Positions 24,854 through 33,224 of a stretch of DNA of 64,000 nt are shown one piece after another. Source of the stretch: GCA-2693325 sp036343635. Lineage in GTDB: Bacteria > Latescibacterota > UBA2968 > UBA8231. The notes beneath the pieces are model-generated. The model was not told where the DNA came from. It saw nothing but the letters and a program-made list of their open reading frames with translations, and made no database searches. The stretch spans positions 1-64,000 of the forward strand of contig JAYYVF010000024.1 of NCBI GenBank assembly GCA_036343635.1. Direction: 5' to 3'. Made by a program: the position numbers and the translations under genes. Position 1 is the stretch's first letter; each line of letters begins with the position of its first letter.

Positions 24854-26749
24854 ATGAATTTTGTCGAAGCCATCCAAGAAGGAACGTTACTTTGTGACGG
24901 AGCAATCGGATCGTTACTCTTTGAGCGAACTGGGCGCCTTTCTGAACACAACCACAACTACGAAAGTTTCAACATAGATCGCCCGGAAATTGTTACGGGA
25001 ATACATCTTGAATACCTCCAAGCAGGCGCTCAAGTCTTAACGACAAATACATTTTCATGTAACCTTGCACACCTTTCTACGCACAATCAATCTCATCGAT
25101 TAGAAGAGATCAATCGGGCGGGCGTCCTGCGGGCTAAAGATGCTATACAACTTTTCGGTGCGCAACATAATAAGGGGCAAAAAGTATTTATTGCAGGATC
25201 TATAGGTCCGACACCGAACGTGAATGAATCTCCGGAAGAAGCTCGCACTGTTTATACTCCCCAGATTTTAGCATTGGTAAACGGCGGGGCAGATGCAATT
25301 CTATTAGAAACATTCACTTCATTACAGCATGTTCGCACAGTGCTCGAAATAATAAACCAAATCAAATGTCCCCCACCCGCAATAGTGCATATGTCTCTTC
25401 GAAAAAAAAGCAATGGCGACTGGAGTCAAGATCCCATTCATCTTGTTAATGAAACGGCTAAACTTGGCGCGTGTGTAGTAGGAGTCAACTGCTGTTCACC
25501 TTCTGAAGCAAATTCCTTCTTAGAAACTACGAACCAAATTGACAGCGTAATAAAAAATAAAATACATCTATCTGTGATGCCTAATGGAGGGGATTTCAAG
25601 CGAATCGGACACCGTTATCTAACGGGAGTTAATCCTGAGTTCATGGGTAAATTCGCACGACAAGCTGTAATTAAAGGTACCAGGCTAGTCGGAGGTTGTT
25701 GCGATGTTCACCCTGAACATATCCATGAGATGCAGAATTATTTACGTGCAAATGACACGTCAAGAATTTTCCTAACAAAACCGCATGATCCAAAAACAGA
25801 AGCAATCTCGGATAGTCTTAGGTCTAAAAACGGTGCCTTTTCGAAAAAAATAATAAGTAATGAATTTGCCGTAAGCGTCGAACTACTACCATCTCGGGGA
25901 ACGGGAGGAATTAAGTCGCGCTTAAACTTCATTAAATCTTTGGTTGATTCTGGTTTGGCCGATGCCATAGATCTCACAGATGGATCACGCGGGATATCTT
26001 TAATGGCACCTACCGATTTCATTCAAGTCATAAGGCGGCGACTAAATTGGAATAGCAACGACCAAATCGAACTTATTCCTCATTTTACTATGCGCGATTT
26101 AAATAGTCTGGCTATACAAAGTAGACTTATTGGGATGTGGGCAAACGACGTTCATAATGTGTTGTTGATATCCGGTGATCCACCTAAAATGTCTCCCACC
26201 TATCCGCGTTCAAGTGCCGTTTTCGACCTAGATTCAACGAGCGTAATACACTACGTAAAAAATAATCTCAACATGGGTATTGATTTTGGAGGTCACAAAC
26301 TAGGCACACACAAAAACCCACGTACGAAATTCACTGTCGGTAGTGGGTTTGAACCTGAAGCGGCCGACATTCAAAAAGAACTTGAAAAGCTTGAACGCAA
26401 AATAGACGCCGGCGTCGACTATATTATGACGCAACCGACATTTAACCAAACTGTAACAGAAACACTTCAGGCCTTTCGAAATCAATCTTCGTTTTTAATT
26501 GGCGTAATCGTATTAAACGGCCTGGAACATGCAAAAAGAATGGCCGCGGTTCCTGGTGTGGTAATCCCAGACAACGTTCTCTCTAAGATAGCACGCTACG
26601 ATAATATAGAGGATCAAAAGGAGGCTGGAGCCGAAATAGCATCTAAACAGATCCGGTGGGCACGCGAGGAAGGTTGGTCTGGTACATATCTTATGTCCCC
26701 GGCCTCGCACGATAAGATAATACAAGTTTTAAGTAATGGGATCGGTTAA
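24854..26749 (+). CDS. Bifunctional homocysteine S-methyltransferase/methylenetetrahydrofolate reductase
   Basis: A fused enzyme of about 631 residues. The N-terminal domain (about 1-290) is a homocysteine S-methyltransferase TIM barrel with the zinc-thiol ligands at GVNCCSP and GGCCDVHPEHI, and conserved GAIGSLLFERTG near the start. The C-terminal domain (about 320-625) is a FAD-dependent MTHFR barrel (FAVSVELLPSRGTGG, PHFTMRDLNSLAIQSRL, VLLISGDPPKM, DYIMTQPTFNQ). The same two-domain layout is known in bacterial YitJ-like proteins. It would couple 5-methyl-THF supply to methionine synthesis. I prefer the ATG at 24854 over the TTG two codons before. No methionine-regulatory riboswitch is seen, but a palindrome overlaps the promoter. 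Convergent with the CCA-adding gene. Confidence 0.92.
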   Translation: MNFVEAIQEGTLLCDGAIGSLLFERTGRLSEHNHNYESFNIDRPEIVTGIHLEYLQAGAQVLTTNTFSCNLAHLSTHNQSHRLEEINRAGVLRAKDAIQLFGAQHNKGQKVFIAGSIGPTPNVNESPEEARTVYTPQILALVNGGADAILLETFTSLQHVRTVLEIINQIKCPPPAIVHMSLRKKSNGDWSQDPIHLVNETAKLGACVVGVNCCSPSEANSFLETTNQIDSVIKNKIHLSVMPNGGDFKRIGHRYLTGVNPEFMGKFARQAVIKGTRLVGGCCDVHPEHIHEMQNYLRANDTSRIFLTKPHDPKTEAISDSLRSKNGAFSKKIISNEFAVSVELLPSRGTGGIKSRLNFIKSLVDSGLADAIDLTDGSRGISLMAPTDFIQVIRRRLNWNSNDQIELIPHFTMRDLNSLAIQSRLIGMWANDVHNVLLISGDPPKMSPTYPRSSAVFDLDSTSVIHYVKNNLNMGIDFGGHKLGTHKNPRTKFTVGSGFEPEAADIQKELEKLERKIDAGVDYIMTQPTFNQTVTETLQAFRNQSSFLIGVIVLNGLEHAKRMAAVPGVVIPDNVLSKIARYDNIEDQKEAGAEIASKQIRWAREEGWSGTYLMSPASHDKIIQVLSNGIG

Positions 26750-26765
26750 TTACATCCAGACTATT

Positions 26766-28085
26766 TCATTCGTTGATTATATCCGAATAATTTGAGCGGA
26801 CCCATTCCAAAGCTTGCGTTCGAGTAAATAATTTTTCACCAAGTTGAGCATCCTCAATATTCAAAAGGATACTCCCTATTTCTGGACCTGGACGAATACC
26901 CAATTCAATTAGATCGCTACCTGATAAAATTCGAGCAGGCCGTAACTCTTGTTGACTAAGAGATTCTAATTGATCCGCGCAAAAATCATATATATCTAAC
27001 CTACCCGAACCACCCAAACAATCTACGCGATGCAGTTCTAACAACTCGTCAAAATAACTCTGACGAAACAATCGGCGCCGTGTACTTTCTCTCATCTCCC
27101 GAACATTAAATAATTGCATGTGTTTACCAACCAAATTAACTATCCGATTTCTACGACTATTTGACATCCGCAGTCGTTTGCAAATCTTTACGGCCATTTT
27201 TGCCCCAACTGCATCATGACCGATAAAACGTATTCGATCTGTGCGTTTTCTTGTCGACTTTTTCCCTATATCATGCAATAATGCAGCCCATGCCAGTTCA
27301 GGAGAAGGGTTTTGCAATAAACTCATAACCTTTAACGTGTGATTCCAAACATCTCCTTCCGGATGAAATTCTAACGGCTGATCAACCCCCCTGAGTTCCG
27401 CTACTTCCGGAAGCAAAACATTCATCAAACCGGTTTCCATCAAGACTTTGAGTGCTTGGGAATTCTGGGATAACCTAAAAATAGACGTTAATTCATCTTC
27501 TATGCGTTCGGCACTGACGCAAACTATCTCTTGCGCACAATCTTTGACAGCTCGCAATGTAGCAGAATCCCAATTTAGGGTAAATTTTGAAGCGAACCGT
27601 ACCGCACGCAGTAACCTCAAAGGATCTTCATTAAATCTATTTTCTGGGATACCAATACAGCGTAATGTACGCCCATCCACATCCTTACAGCCGTCGACAA
27701 AATCTATTAATTCAGTTTTAATAGGATCATAAAATAAACCATTTATGGTAAAATCACGACGAAGAGCATCTTGTCTAGGAGACGCTACTTCAACATACGC
27801 AGGGTGTCGATTGTCCCTATAAGGGCCGTCGCTACGAAAGCTGGTAACATCGTAAGACCCTTGAGACAAAATCACGACACAGCTACCAAACTTTTCTCCT
27901 ACCGACAACGTGCGTTGAAAGATTGAGGAAACTTGTTCGGGTGAAGCATCGGTTGCTATATCCCAATCTTTCGGCTTTACCCCCAACAGCACATCACGAA
28001 CACACCCTCCTGCCAAGAGGGCTGAATAACCAGCACCATGCAAACTTTTAATGACTCGCAACGCCCCTATGTCAATATTTTTCAA
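26766..28085 (-). CDS. cca: CCA-adding tRNA nucleotidyltransferase with HD domain
   Basis: Adds or repairs the 3'-terminal CCA of tRNA, or (less likely) is a poly(A) polymerase; 439 residues. The class II nucleotidyltransferase head has GGCVRDVLLG and DWDIATDA (the Gly-Gly and DxD motifs at about 26 and 40). The neck holds RRDFTINGLFYDP and RLLRAVRFASKF, and the HD phosphohydrolase domain has WAALLHDIGKK at about 265-275. The HD domain is typical of the metal-dependent phosphatase found in many Gram-negative CCA enzymes. The start is TTG at 28085, overlapping the lipoprotein stop as TTGA; no upstream in-frame ATG is available. The two genes are therefore likely translated together. Good match to the family in length and motifs. 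Confidence 0.92.
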   Translation of the reverse strand: MKNIDIGALRVIKSLHGAGYSALLAGGCVRDVLLGVKPKDWDIATDASPEQVSSIFQRTLSVGEKFGSCVVILSQGSYDVTSFRSDGPYRDNRHPAYVEVASPRQDALRRDFTINGLFYDPIKTELIDFVDGCKDVDGRTLRCIGIPENRFNEDPLRLLRAVRFASKFTLNWDSATLRAVKDCAQEIVCVSAERIEDELTSIFRLSQNSQALKVLMETGLMNVLLPEVAELRGVDQPLEFHPEGDVWNHTLKVMSLLQNPSPELAWAALLHDIGKKSTRKRTDRIRFIGHDAVGAKMAVKICKRLRMSNSRRNRIVNLVGKHMQLFNVREMRESTRRRLFRQSYFDELLELHRVDCLGGSGRLDIYDFCADQLESLSQQELRPARILSGSDLIELGIRPGPEIGSILLNIEDAQLGEKLFTRTQALEWVRSNYSDIINE

Positions 28086-29068
28086 CGGACCTTAAAATTT
28101 GTAATAGAACTAACGGTGTTTTCTACACCTGTGTTTTGAGTGCTGGCAATTACTTTCCAGTAATAAATCGCACCGGATTCTAATTCCATACGTTGGTTTT
28201 TCGAGAGCAGACGCCCCACAAATGCTACGGTCGTGTCAGGAGTAAGTTCTATTTCAGAGATCTCTCCACTCGTTGGAGAAGTCGTTACTACAACCCTGTA
28301 TCCTGTTGCCTTTGGAACAGAATTCCAACGAAAAACTACTGGAGTCTCTATCAGAGCCCCTTCAATTGGACTCACCAGCGACGGGAGATTCAAAGGAGAA
28401 TCACTTGCGACAGAGCTCATTGGGCTTTCCTTAGCTCCCCTATCAACAGCAGTGATCGCATAAAAATAGGTTTCCCCTACTTCAACGGTTTGATCAACAT
28501 ATCTAGCATCAACTACCTCCACCAATAAATTTTTCGCAGTAGGATTAACCTGTTCAACCTGACTACGATAGACACGGTACCCGACAAGGTCAGCTTCTGA
28601 ATTTTCATCCCAATCCAATGAAATATCCAATTTACCTATCAGAGGGATATTATGAGCAACAGCGCGCAACTTAAGTGGAGATTCAGGTGTTCGGTTATTA
28701 AAAGGTTGGCCACTCACGGTATTTGACCACTCGCCGAACCGTCCAAATTTGTCAACAGCCGCCACCCGATAGGAATACTCCGTCGTATACTCCAAGCCTC
28801 TATCAGTAAATTCAGTTCCCGAAATAGAATCTGAAATAGGTGTTGCATCTTCTCCATCCTCAGAAGATCTAAACACTTTATATAGCAAGTCGTAATCTGA
28901 CGATACGGCCGACCATAACAGGCGAACTTCTCCATCACCTATAGATTCTAAGCGTAATATTGGAGCTTCCAGAAGAGAAACCTCGTGCGAATCAATAGGG
29001 CTTTTTTTATCGTCTCCACAGCCAACGTTTAAAATACAAACAATAAGAAATACAATCTGGCTCTTCAT
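28082..29068 (-). CDS. Lipoprotein with three fibronectin type III domains
   Basis: A 328-residue surface or periplasmic lipoprotein. The N-terminus is Lys-Ser then a hydrophobic stretch ending in the lipobox LNVGC, so Cys17 of the chosen start would be lipidated. Three Fn3-like sandwiches follow at about 35-125, 130-225 and 230-320. The first two carry SYRVAAVDKFGRFGEWSNT and YFYAITAVDRGAKESPMSS, the usual Tyr-Ala-Val-x-Asp strand of Fn3 repeats. The start ATG at 29068 follows a strong GGGAGGTG; the longer start at 29083 is rejected because it would ignore that site. It is placed between lpdA and cca and overlaps cca by TTGA. The role (adhesion, carbohydrate binding or cell-surface assembly) is not clear from sequence. 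Confidence 0.82.
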   Translation of the reverse strand: MKSQIVFLIVCILNVGCGDDKKSPIDSHEVSLLEAPILRLESIGDGEVRLLWSAVSSDYDLLYKVFRSSEDGEDATPISDSISGTEFTDRGLEYTTEYSYRVAAVDKFGRFGEWSNTVSGQPFNNRTPESPLKLRAVAHNIPLIGKLDISLDWDENSEADLVGYRVYRSQVEQVNPTAKNLLVEVVDARYVDQTVEVGETYFYAITAVDRGAKESPMSSVASDSPLNLPSLVSPIEGALIETPVVFRWNSVPKATGYRVVVTTSPTSGEISEIELTPDTTVAFVGRLLSKNQRMELESGAIYYWKVIASTQNTGVENTVSSITNFKVR

Positions 29069-29232
29069 AAATACACCTCCCATATCCCGAAGTTAGAAAG
29101 AACCTATCAATATTTGCAAGTGTTAGGTTGTGTTTAGGTTACGAGTATCAAAGATAGGGGATATTATATGCACAAAACTTAGGATAAATGTTATACATCT
29201 AAATCATCTCAATCTTATCAAAACCTATGATC

Positions 29233-30633
29233 TTAAATATTGATGGCCTCATCAAAAGCTGCACCAGCTGCTTCCATCACCATCTCAGAAAGCGTAGGAT
29301 GCGCATGTACCGTCCACATTAATTCTTCGTAAGTAGCTTCCATATTAATTGCTAATGCCACCTCAGCAATTAGCTCTGTTGCACCATTTCCGATGATCGT
29401 TCCACCTAAAAGTTCCCCATATTCAGCTTCAAAAATCAACTTAACAAAACCATCCGTGCTACCGCTTGCCTGTGCCCTACCGCTAGCTTCAAATGGGAAA
29501 CGGCCGATTTTCACCTTGACACCTTGATTCAATGCATCAGCTTCGCTTAGGCCCGTGCTTGCAATTTGTGGTTGTGAATAGACACAACTCGGGATATTTC
29601 TGCGATTGATCGGAGACCTTTCCCGACCGACAATAAATTCTACAGCTGCAATCCCCTCGGCTACAGCGGCATGCGCCAATTGAGGAGCCCCAGCAACATC
29701 TCCTATGGCCCATATACCAACCACTGAAGTCTGTTGCCTTTCATTGACTTGTATCGTATCACCATTCTTACGAACACCCAGGGCCTCTAAACCGAGCCCG
29801 TTACTAAGTCCCTCGACCCCGACAGCCATCAAAATCTTTTCCGCAGATAATGTTTTTTCTTGCTCTCTCGAGCTATATGTTAGACGAGCACTATCACCCA
29901 TTAATTCCACTCCTTTTACACTAACACCAGTTTTTATTTCAATTCCTTTTTTGTTAAATAGGTCCTCCAAGAGATTAGCTACTTCAGGATCTTCCCGCGG
30001 AAGAAGGTGATTCTCCGATTCTAAAAGAGTAACAGCACAACCGAAAGCATTAAAAAAATAGGCGAATTCGACCCCAATAGCTCCTCCACCAATTATCACC
30101 ATTGATTTTGGACATGAAGTCAATTCCATTGCATTACGACTAGATAAGACTAACTCTCCATCGATATCAATACCTGGTACTGAACGAGGTTTGCTTCCCG
30201 TCGAAATGATAATGTGTTCGGATTGAATATCACCCGACTTCTCACCTTCACAATCAACCACCTCAACGTGACCTAACGGCGAAATTCGTCCTAATCCGTT
30301 TCTAATTTCGACTCCATTTTTTTTCATTAGATAATCGATGCCAGTGGACAATTTTACGGCCACTTCGCGCGAGTTAGCCATAACCTTCCCCCAATCAAAA
30401 CTCGCCCCATCGACACGAATTCCCCTAGATTCTACTTCTCCAAGCAATTGCCAGATCTCAGCATTTCCTAAAAGAGCTTTAGTTGGTATACAACCCCAAT
30501 TAAGGCATATACCCCCAAGTTTCTCTTTTTCCACCAGTATAACACGTAACCCCAACTGACGTGCCCTAATCGCCGCTGAATATCCACCAGGTCCTCCGCC
30601 CAAAACAACTACATCGTAGTCTTTGTCGGCCAC
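29233..30633 (-). CDS. lpdA: Dihydrolipoyl dehydrogenase (E3)
   Basis: Reoxidises dihydrolipoamide in 2-oxoacid dehydrogenase or glycine-cleavage complexes, transferring electrons to NAD+ through FAD and a redox-active disulfide. It has 466 residues. FAD-binding GGGPGGYSAA starts at residue 12. The redox pair lies in GGICLNWGCIPTKALL (Cys43 and Cys48). The NAD motif IIGGGAIGVEFAYFF and the catalytic His-Glu in HAHPTLSE near the end are all present. The GTG start at 30633 follows GGAGGAAC. No E1 or E2 gene accompanies it, so the complex it serves lies elsewhere. It is followed by the fibronectin lipoprotein and cca genes on the same strand after a 164-bp gap. Confidence 0.96.
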   Translation of the reverse strand: MADKDYDVVVLGGGPGGYSAAIRARQLGLRVILVEKEKLGGICLNWGCIPTKALLGNAEIWQLLGEVESRGIRVDGASFDWGKVMANSREVAVKLSTGIDYLMKKNGVEIRNGLGRISPLGHVEVVDCEGEKSGDIQSEHIIISTGSKPRSVPGIDIDGELVLSSRNAMELTSCPKSMVIIGGGAIGVEFAYFFNAFGCAVTLLESENHLLPREDPEVANLLEDLFNKKGIEIKTGVSVKGVELMGDSARLTYSSREQEKTLSAEKILMAVGVEGLSNGLGLEALGVRKNGDTIQVNERQQTSVVGIWAIGDVAGAPQLAHAAVAEGIAAVEFIVGRERSPINRRNIPSCVYSQPQIASTGLSEADALNQGVKVKIGRFPFEASGRAQASGSTDGFVKLIFEAEYGELLGGTIIGNGATELIAEVALAINMEATYEELMWTVHAHPTLSEMVMEAAGAAFDEAINI

Positions 30634-30740
30634 GGTTCCTCCAGATCAATGAAATTGACAAGTCTCTTCGAAAACATAATTTAGCCAGTAATAATAAAGA
30701 GGCAATTAATTAAACAACTCTAAACAAACAGCAAATAATT

Positions 30741-31202
30741 TTGAAAAAAATTCATATCTATACAGATGGCGCCTGTTCAGGCAACCCTGGTCCAGGCGGA
30801 TGGGCTGCGCGAATACTGTTTCCAGACGGCCTAATAAAGGAAATTGGAGGGGCAACACAGGAAACTACGAATAATAGAATGGAACTTCTTGCCGCCATAG
30901 AGGCATTAAAATTAGTTAACAATATGAAATGTCCCGACCCTATCACTGTAGTTACTGACAGTGAATATGTACTAAAAGGCATTACAGACTGGATTGTAGG
31001 TTGGAAACGTAGAGGTTGGAAAACTGCAGCTAAAAAACCCGTAATTAATCAAGATCTATGGATTATTTTAGATGAATTAAACACTGTCCAAGTAAACTGG
31101 GAATATACCCGCGGACATGCAGGTGACCCCAACAATGAGCGATGTGATCAAATCGCTCAATCTCTTTCGCGAGGCGAACAAGTAGATTTAGAGAACTATT
31201 AA
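30741..31202 (+). CDS. rnhA: Ribonuclease HI
   Basis: Degrades the RNA strand of RNA:DNA hybrids. The protein of 153 residues contains the N-terminal strand IYTDGACSGNPGPGGW with the first catalytic Asp, the Glu in NNRMELLA, the Asp in VTDSEYVL and the C-terminal HAGDPNNERCD with the last catalytic Asp, as expected of type 1 RNase H. The start is TTG at 30741, fixed by the family's normal N-terminus; there is no convincing ribosome site upstream. It diverges from lpdA with a 107-bp gap that would hold both promoters. The small leftward ORF at 31199-31384 overlaps its last codons. Confidence 0.96.
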   Translation: MKKIHIYTDGACSGNPGPGGWAARILFPDGLIKEIGGATQETTNNRMELLAAIEALKLVNNMKCPDPITVVTDSEYVLKGITDWIVGWKRRGWKTAAKKPVINQDLWIILDELNTVQVNWEYTRGHAGDPNNERCDQIAQSLSRGEQVDLENY

Positions 31203-31384
31203 ATATCGCTTATAGGAATCAATGCAAAATTTAGACGAAAAATAAATGGCATTCCGACCCGTAAAGCTATGGCCAGTTTAGTCTCATAATCGTTGCGCAA
31301 TAACCGACGATCGTCAACCAATTGATCAATCTGTATTTTTACTTCAGACAAATCTAGTATAGACTCGACTAAACCGCCAATAAT
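31199..31384 (-). CDS. Possible small protein (61 residues) with non-AUG start
   Basis: A 61-codon open frame fills most of the 231-bp gap between rnhA and the SH3 gene, on the same strand as the latter. Its product contains a charged helix-like stretch (VKIQIDQLVDDRRLLRND) and a hydrophobic end (RVGMPFIFRLNFALI). The only candidate starts are ATT codons at 31384 or 31381, preceded by AGAGG at about 5 nt spacing. AUU starts are rare and known mainly from infC, so this is tentative. It may be translated as a downstream cistron of the SH3 gene, or be chance. No homology recognised. Confidence 0.25.
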   Translation of the reverse strand: MIGGLVESILDLSEVKIQIDQLVDDRRLLRNDYETKLAIALRVGMPFIFRLNFALIPISDI

Positions 31385-31433
31385 TTAAACCTCTAATTCT
31401 TAAATAATCCTAAATATTTTCAAGCTTCCCAAA

Positions 31434-32135
31434 CTACTCATTTAGGCTTAACTGTTTCGACCAATTTTTGCCCTCGTCGGAAGAAAAGCGAGAAAAATTA
31501 ATCCACTCCTCAACGCTACCATCAGCTACTTGATTCAAGTTCTCTACAGGAATCTCAGCTATGATTCTACCCACCGTACCATTACCATCTGGAAGATTAG
31601 ATTCAACCCTCACCGCGTCCACATCAATATTATCTCCGACCCAATCCCACACTGCATACGCCAATTTACACTGACGCGCCACCAATCGGTCTAAACCTAT
31701 ATTTCCAACTCGAAATCGAATTCTAAGTAAACGTAAATCGCTATCTATATTTAGACCATAAAACTTACCCAAATCCTCATTAACCAATCTCCTTACGCGG
31801 GGAAGGGCCTCTATTAACGGATCGACAGGAGCTGCAATCTTTTTGTCGAGTTTGATTTCCGTTACTTCCTCTACAAATCCTTCAAGTGATGGACCCCACA
31901 TCCAACCTTCAACACGCACTCGAACCCAGTTCCCTTCCTGTGCAATTAATTCTACTTCACCACCCTCTATCATAGTTCCAATTTTCGGACCATTAGGCTC
32001 TCGCCGAAGATTCTCAACATTACTCTCAACACGCATTTTCCCTGTGCGCATGACCAACTGACTCCAAACCGCTATACTACCAATTACAATACTACTGAAT
32101 AAACAAAAGATTACATGTTTATATATCTTTTTCAT
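31434..32135 (-). CDS. Exported protein with bacterial SH3 domain
   Basis: A 233-residue protein with a basic N-terminus and a single hydrophobic segment (about residues 6-26), acting as signal peptide or membrane anchor. A bacterial SH3-like domain follows at about 33-90: VESNVENLRREPNGPKIGTM followed by VELIAQEGNWVRVRV and a WMWGPSLEGFV end. Such domains bind peptidoglycan or peptides. The C-terminal half (about 100-233) is alpha/beta and unrecognised, with WDWVGDNIDVDAVRV and EWINFSRFSSDEG. It lies upstream of the possible 61-residue ORF and divergent from the 271-residue orphan. A cell-envelope role is probable but unspecified. Confidence 0.7.
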   Translation of the reverse strand: MKKIYKHVIFCLFSSIVIGSIAVWSQLVMRTGKMRVESNVENLRREPNGPKIGTMIEGGEVELIAQEGNWVRVRVEGWMWGPSLEGFVEEVTEIKLDKKIAAPVDPLIEALPRVRRLVNEDLGKFYGLNIDSDLRLLRIRFRVGNIGLDRLVARQCKLAYAVWDWVGDNIDVDAVRVESNLPDGNGTVGRIIAEIPVENLNQVADGSVEEWINFSRFSSDEGKNWSKQLSLNE

Positions 32136-32225
32136 TATAAATTGAACCCGTTAATAGAGGATTTACGCGACAACACCTATTATTTAAAAAAATGCAATAC
32201 AAAAATAATTTAGGAAACAAACCGC

Positions 32226-32255
32226 TTGACTCCAATCGCTGATTTTTTGTAAATA
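32226..32255 (+). promoter_or_regulatory. Predicted promoter of the 271-residue orphan
   Basis: TTGACT (32226-32231, 5/6 to consensus) and TAAATA (32250-32255, a 4/6 match) with an 18-bp spacer lie about 84 bp upstream of the start codon. One of the better promoter matches in the window. Confidence 0.45.
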
Positions 32256-32296
32256 CGGTAAAGCCACACATTTTGCTCGTCTAACGGATTTTACCG
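32256..32296 (+). repeat. Inverted repeat in the leader of the orphan gene
   Basis: CGGTAAA (32256-32262) and TTTACCG (32290-32296) form a perfect 7-bp inverted repeat around a 27-nt loop, beginning right at the downstream edge of the predicted -10. It could be a hairpin in the 5' leader or an operator. No family is recognised. Confidence 0.35.
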
Positions 32297-32338
32297 AGGT
32301 CACGCACTATATTCAGTTTCTTTCTTTTTGGATAACCA

Positions 32339-33154
32339 ATGATACCTGCCAAAGAAAATCAGGGATTTACAGAATTCATACCCAATCTGATACATGAAAT
32401 GCCGGGAATTAATGAACTTCATCCAGAAGAGGCTGCCAGATGGCTATTTTTGGATCGTTTTATCTCCATCGACAAACTTTCAAAGATGCTGGGCGTCAAC
32501 CCAGAAGCGTTTCATAATGATAGTATCCAGAAAGATTTGAAAATTTTCATGGATAGAATTTTCTCTACGCCTCGAGTTTCTAAACTGATTAGAAAGGGTG
32601 CTATCGCCAAGCTACAGATGTTATTTTCCTCAAGCGTTTTGTTGTTTCGTAATAGTTACCTTGCAGATAACAACGAAGCTCATCAACCATGTAATATTGC
32701 CAATCTTAGAGACCGATTCCCAGCATATTTTTATGCCCCCCGAGAATCCCCAAACTGGTACGAAAAAGAGCCATTTTACACCGAGGACATCTGCATTCCA
32801 CGTTGGGTTTTGGTAGAATTAAACTTTCTCAATTGCATCTTAATTAACTCACAACAGGCAAAATATCTTTACTCTAAACGCAAAACATTTCCTCTAAATT
32901 CTGTAAAACAAAAATCTGTAATCGAAGAAATTTATGATCGCATAACAATCCAAGAAATACTAGGAGAAGAGTTACTCGATAGTAACTGCAACGTTCTAAC
33001 AAGCACACGATATAGGAAAAATTCTAAAACTATATTCCATGTTTACGTAGTGCAGAAAGAGTCAAAAATCGGTTTCCAACGTAGCCATAAAAAACCTACC
33101 TTTCGAAAAAAGAGACCCTACTGGCCTGGATTTTTCCCCTCTGTCGAATTTTGA
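32339..33154 (+). CDS. Hypothetical protein, 271 residues
   Basis: No recognised family. The protein is soluble, rich in aromatic and basic residues, without signal peptide or membrane segment. The central part contains RFPAYFYAPRESPNWYEKEPFYTEDICIPRW; the end is very basic (KKPTFRKKRPYWPGFFPSVEF), suggesting nucleic-acid or membrane contact. An N-terminal helical region (FLDRFISIDKLSKMLGV) has a helix-turn-helix look. The ATG at 32339 has GGATAA at a modest distance and sits behind a clear promoter and a leader inverted repeat. It is flanked by unrelated genes on the opposite strand. I cannot assign a role. Confidence 0.55.
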   Translation: MIPAKENQGFTEFIPNLIHEMPGINELHPEEAARWLFLDRFISIDKLSKMLGVNPEAFHNDSIQKDLKIFMDRIFSTPRVSKLIRKGAIAKLQMLFSSSVLLFRNSYLADNNEAHQPCNIANLRDRFPAYFYAPRESPNWYEKEPFYTEDICIPRWVLVELNFLNCILINSQQAKYLYSKRKTFPLNSVKQKSVIEEIYDRITIQEILGEELLDSNCNVLTSTRYRKNSKTIFHVYVVQKESKIGFQRSHKKPTFRKKRPYWPGFFPSVEF

Positions 33155-33224
33155 ACATGAATTTTGGTAATAGTTCTTTCTTTGCGATAAACACCAAAAA
33201 TAATGATAAAGCAAAGAAAAAGAT

